Below, piece by piece: positions 62,464 to 64,000 of a DNA stretch of 64,000 bases. Position numbers and translations under genes: made by a program. Each line of letters opens with the position of its first letter. Within the stretch, counting starts at the first letter, position 1. Under the pieces are notes generated by a model. That model made no database searches. It was not told where the DNA came from and saw nothing but the letters and a program-made list of their open reading frames with translations. The DNA is taken from contig NZ_SMZO01000012.1 of assembly GCF_004358675.1 (NCBI RefSeq), positions 39,033-103,032 on the forward strand. Reading direction: 5' to 3'. Source of the DNA: Meridianimarinicoccus aquatilis. Its GTDB lineage: Bacteria > Pseudomonadota > Alphaproteobacteria > Rhodobacterales > Rhodobacteraceae.

Positions 62464-63972
62464 ATGCGTGAGACCTTCAAATCCCTGCCCGAAGACCCTG
62501 CTGAACTGCGCGCAGTCAGTGAGCTTTTGGTCGCTGAAGTGAAGTCGCAAGCCTATCAAATCGAGAAGCTGAAGAATGAACTGGCGGGACATCGCAAGGC
62601 GCGTTTCGGCAGCAAATCCGAGACCATGGATCAACTGGCCTTCGATCTGCAGGAAGACGCCGAGATCGAAGCCGCCGCAGCACAACAGACAGTGCTCACA
62701 GGCGAAGCCGATGATCAGGCCACCGACAAACGCAGCCACAATCGCGCGCCGCTGCCTGACCACCTTCAGCGACAAGACGAGATCATTTCACCCGGTGACA
62801 CCTGCGGCGATTGTGGCGGCGCGCTCAAGCCGCTCGGCGAAGATGTGACGCAAGAGCTGGAATACGTCCCCGGCCACTTTGTGGTTAGGCGGATCGTGCG
62901 TCCGCGCATGACCTGCACCTGCTGCGAGGCTTTCGCCCAGGTCGAACTACCCTCGCGCCCGATCAACCGCGGCCGCCCTGGACCGGGTCTGTTGGCGCAT
63001 GTTCTGGTCGGGAAATATTGTGATCACCTGCCGTTATATCGCCAGTCTGAGATCTATGCGCGCGAAAAAGTCGATCTGCATCGCTCCACGCTGACCGATT
63101 GGGTTGGGCGATCAACGACGCTGTTGGAACCACTGGCCACCCACATCGGCAAACTCGTGCGCGCCGGGCCTGCGCTGTTCGCGGATGACACGCCGGTCAA
63201 GATGCAGGCCAAAGGCCGCGCGCAAACCGCACGGTTGTGGAGTTATGTCCGCGATGAACGCCCATGGTGCGGGCAAGCGCCACCCTGTGCGTGGTATCAG
63301 TTCAGCGTGGACCGTAAAGGCGAGCACCCCTCATCCCACCTCAAGGGGTATCAGGGCGTGATCCATGCCGATGGGTTCACCGGCTTCAATGGTCTATTCG
63401 GGGCCGATCGCGCCAGCGAGCAGGCCTGCATGGTCCATGTGCGCCGCAAGTTTGTCGATATCTATGAAAGCGAAGGCTCTGTCATCGCCCAGCAAGCGAT
63501 CAAGCGGATCGCGAGCCTCTATGCTGTGGAAAAAGAGGCCCGCTACAAACCGGCTGAAGACCGCGTGGCGCTGCGACAAGAAAAGGCAAAGCCGATCTTC
63601 GACGATCTCGAGGCGTGGCTCACCCTGCAACTCCCCAAGATCTCCGGCAAATCGACCCTCGCAGCGGCAATCCGATACGCGCTCGGGCGCATGCCGAAAG
63701 CGCGGGCATATCTCGAAGACGGCACGCTGGAGCTGGACAACAATATCTGTGAGCGATCAATCAGGCCGGTGACTCTGGGCCGCAAAAACTATCTGTTCAT
63801 GGGCTCAAAGGGCGGCGGCGATGCTGCGGCCGTCGCCTACACCCTCATCGAGACCTGCCGCATGAACAAGCTCGACCCCGAAGCCTGGCTGACCTGGGTT
63901 CTCGCGCGCGTCTCCGATCAAAAGATGACCCAGCTCGAAGACCTCATGCCCTGGAACCGGACGCCAGAATAA
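62464..63972 (+). CDS. tnpC: IS66 transposase TnpC
   Basis: The DDE transposase of the element. From the ATG at 62464 the product is 502 residues (a TTG at 62443 would add seven). A leucine-zipper-like N-terminus (AYQIEKLKNELAGHRKARFG) is followed by a zinc finger CGDCGGALKPLGEDV...CTCCEAF and a catalytic core with LFADDTPVKMQ, HADGFTGFNG and the final glutamate in NNICERSIRPVTLGRKNYLF. The sequence is intact throughout. The element may therefore still be mobile. Confidence 0.95.
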   Translation: MRETFKSLPEDPAELRAVSELLVAEVKSQAYQIEKLKNELAGHRKARFGSKSETMDQLAFDLQEDAEIEAAAAQQTVLTGEADDQATDKRSHNRAPLPDHLQRQDEIISPGDTCGDCGGALKPLGEDVTQELEYVPGHFVVRRIVRPRMTCTCCEAFAQVELPSRPINRGRPGPGLLAHVLVGKYCDHLPLYRQSEIYAREKVDLHRSTLTDWVGRSTTLLEPLATHIGKLVRAGPALFADDTPVKMQAKGRAQTARLWSYVRDERPWCGQAPPCAWYQFSVDRKGEHPSSHLKGYQGVIHADGFTGFNGLFGADRASEQACMVHVRRKFVDIYESEGSVIAQQAIKRIASLYAVEKEARYKPAEDRVALRQEKAKPIFDDLEAWLTLQLPKISGKSTLAAAIRYALGRMPKARAYLEDGTLELDNNICERSIRPVTLGRKNYLFMGSKGGGDAAAVAYTLIETCRMNKLDPEAWLTWVLARVSDQKMTQLEDLMPWNRTPE

Positions 63973-63980
63973 GTCAACAC

Positions 63981-64000
63981 CAGTCAGACCGGACGCATAC
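63981..64000 (-). repeat. Right terminal inverted repeat of the IS66 element
   Basis: Its reverse complement GTATGCGTCCGGTCTGACTG matches the left end at 19 of 20 positions and finishes at the window's last base. Confidence 0.93.

Larger units (their letters stand above)
61562..64000 (+). mobile_element. Complete IS66-family element
   Basis: The element has all three IS66 genes (tnpA, tnpB, tnpC) and terminal inverted repeats. The left end GTATGCGTCCGGTGTGACTG (61562-61581) matches the right end 63981-64000 in inverted form at 19 of 20 positions. It ends on the last base of the window. IS66 makes 8-base target duplications; the left flank 61554-61561 is TGTGATTT, so the same 8 bases should follow position 64000. 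Confidence 0.93.

Noticed and set aside
1..64000. CRISPR arrays, prophage modules, integrases, toxin-antitoxin pairs
   Set aside because: No regularly spaced repeats and no phage or toxin families were seen; the only mobile features are the IS3 remnant and the IS66 element.

Overview
The window looks like a piece of a Rhodobacterales (Roseobacter-group) alphaproteobacterial chromosome. The evidence is GC-rich coding sequence, group-typical gene strings (histone-deacetylase-like/xseB/ispA/dxs; hemD/Mic60-like/hemY; petP-petR; ybjN/proC/csaA), a serC leader RNA, a VPLPA-CTERM protein and a Roseobacter-like CarB. Almost everything is ordinary core metabolism, information processing and envelope biology. 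The accessory part is small: a decayed IS3-type transposase next to tRNA-Thr and a complete IS66-type element at the right edge.

Layout. 1-7.1 kb: a partial phosphotransferase, arfB, a secreted PHB-depolymerase-like esterase, a compact candidate regulatory RNA, the queuosine-precursor transporter yhhQ, a phytase-like protein, mepA, a UMF1-type transporter and a thioesterase. 7.1-12.8 kb: yggT, recQ, yaaA and a large hybrid histidine kinase. 12.9-16.2 kb: serC then serA on the minus strand, with a promoter and serC leader in front. 16.2-20.1 kb: a THUMP-type RNA methyltransferase, ybjN, proC, csaA and tdk. 20.0-20.9 kb: transposase remnant, a long inverted repeat and tRNA-Thr(CGU). 21-27.9 kb: hemY, a Mic60-like membrane protein, hemD, divergent tsaD, a YciI-like protein, an EVE protein and an AIG1-like membrane protein. 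27.9-30.4 kb: SDR protein, rlmH, rsfS and a SOUL haem-binding protein.

30.7-38.6 kb: leuC broken by an exact 8-base deletion, an HdeD-like protein, a secreted VWA/VPLPA-CTERM protein, carB, a 24-residue lipoprotein and an Mrr-type endonuclease. 38.6-42.6 kb: isoprenoid operon (deacetylase, xseB, ispA, dxs, then mrr). 42.8-47.9 kb: petP-petR, divergent ilvE-rlmJ, a tiny conserved-looking ORF, queG and a glutathione transferase. 48-55.5 kb: mtgA and the gltD / GFA-family / gltB glutamate synthase region. 55.7-61.5 kb: uppP, an NDUFA9-like protein, tRNA-Leu(CAG), glycerate kinase, idi, a cytochrome c and a fasciclin protein. 61.6-64.0 kb: the IS66 element, whose right inverted repeat ends exactly on the last base of the window.

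Pathways that meet here: serine synthesis (serC, serA), isoprenoid precursors (dxs, ispA, idi), queuosine (yhhQ uptake, queG last step), ribosome and tRNA care (arfB, rlmH, rlmJ, rsfS, tsaD, RNA methyltransferase), peptidoglycan (mepA, mtgA, uppP), nitrogen and amino acids (gltBD, carB, proC, ilvE, leuC). The most unusual signals are: the RNA at about 2.28-2.46 kb, which carries both a full 15-base complement of the 16S tail and a matching anti-Shine-Dalgarno stretch; the leuC deletion; and two mobile-element remnants or insertions that sit within 30 bases of the start codons of tdk and the fasciclin gene.
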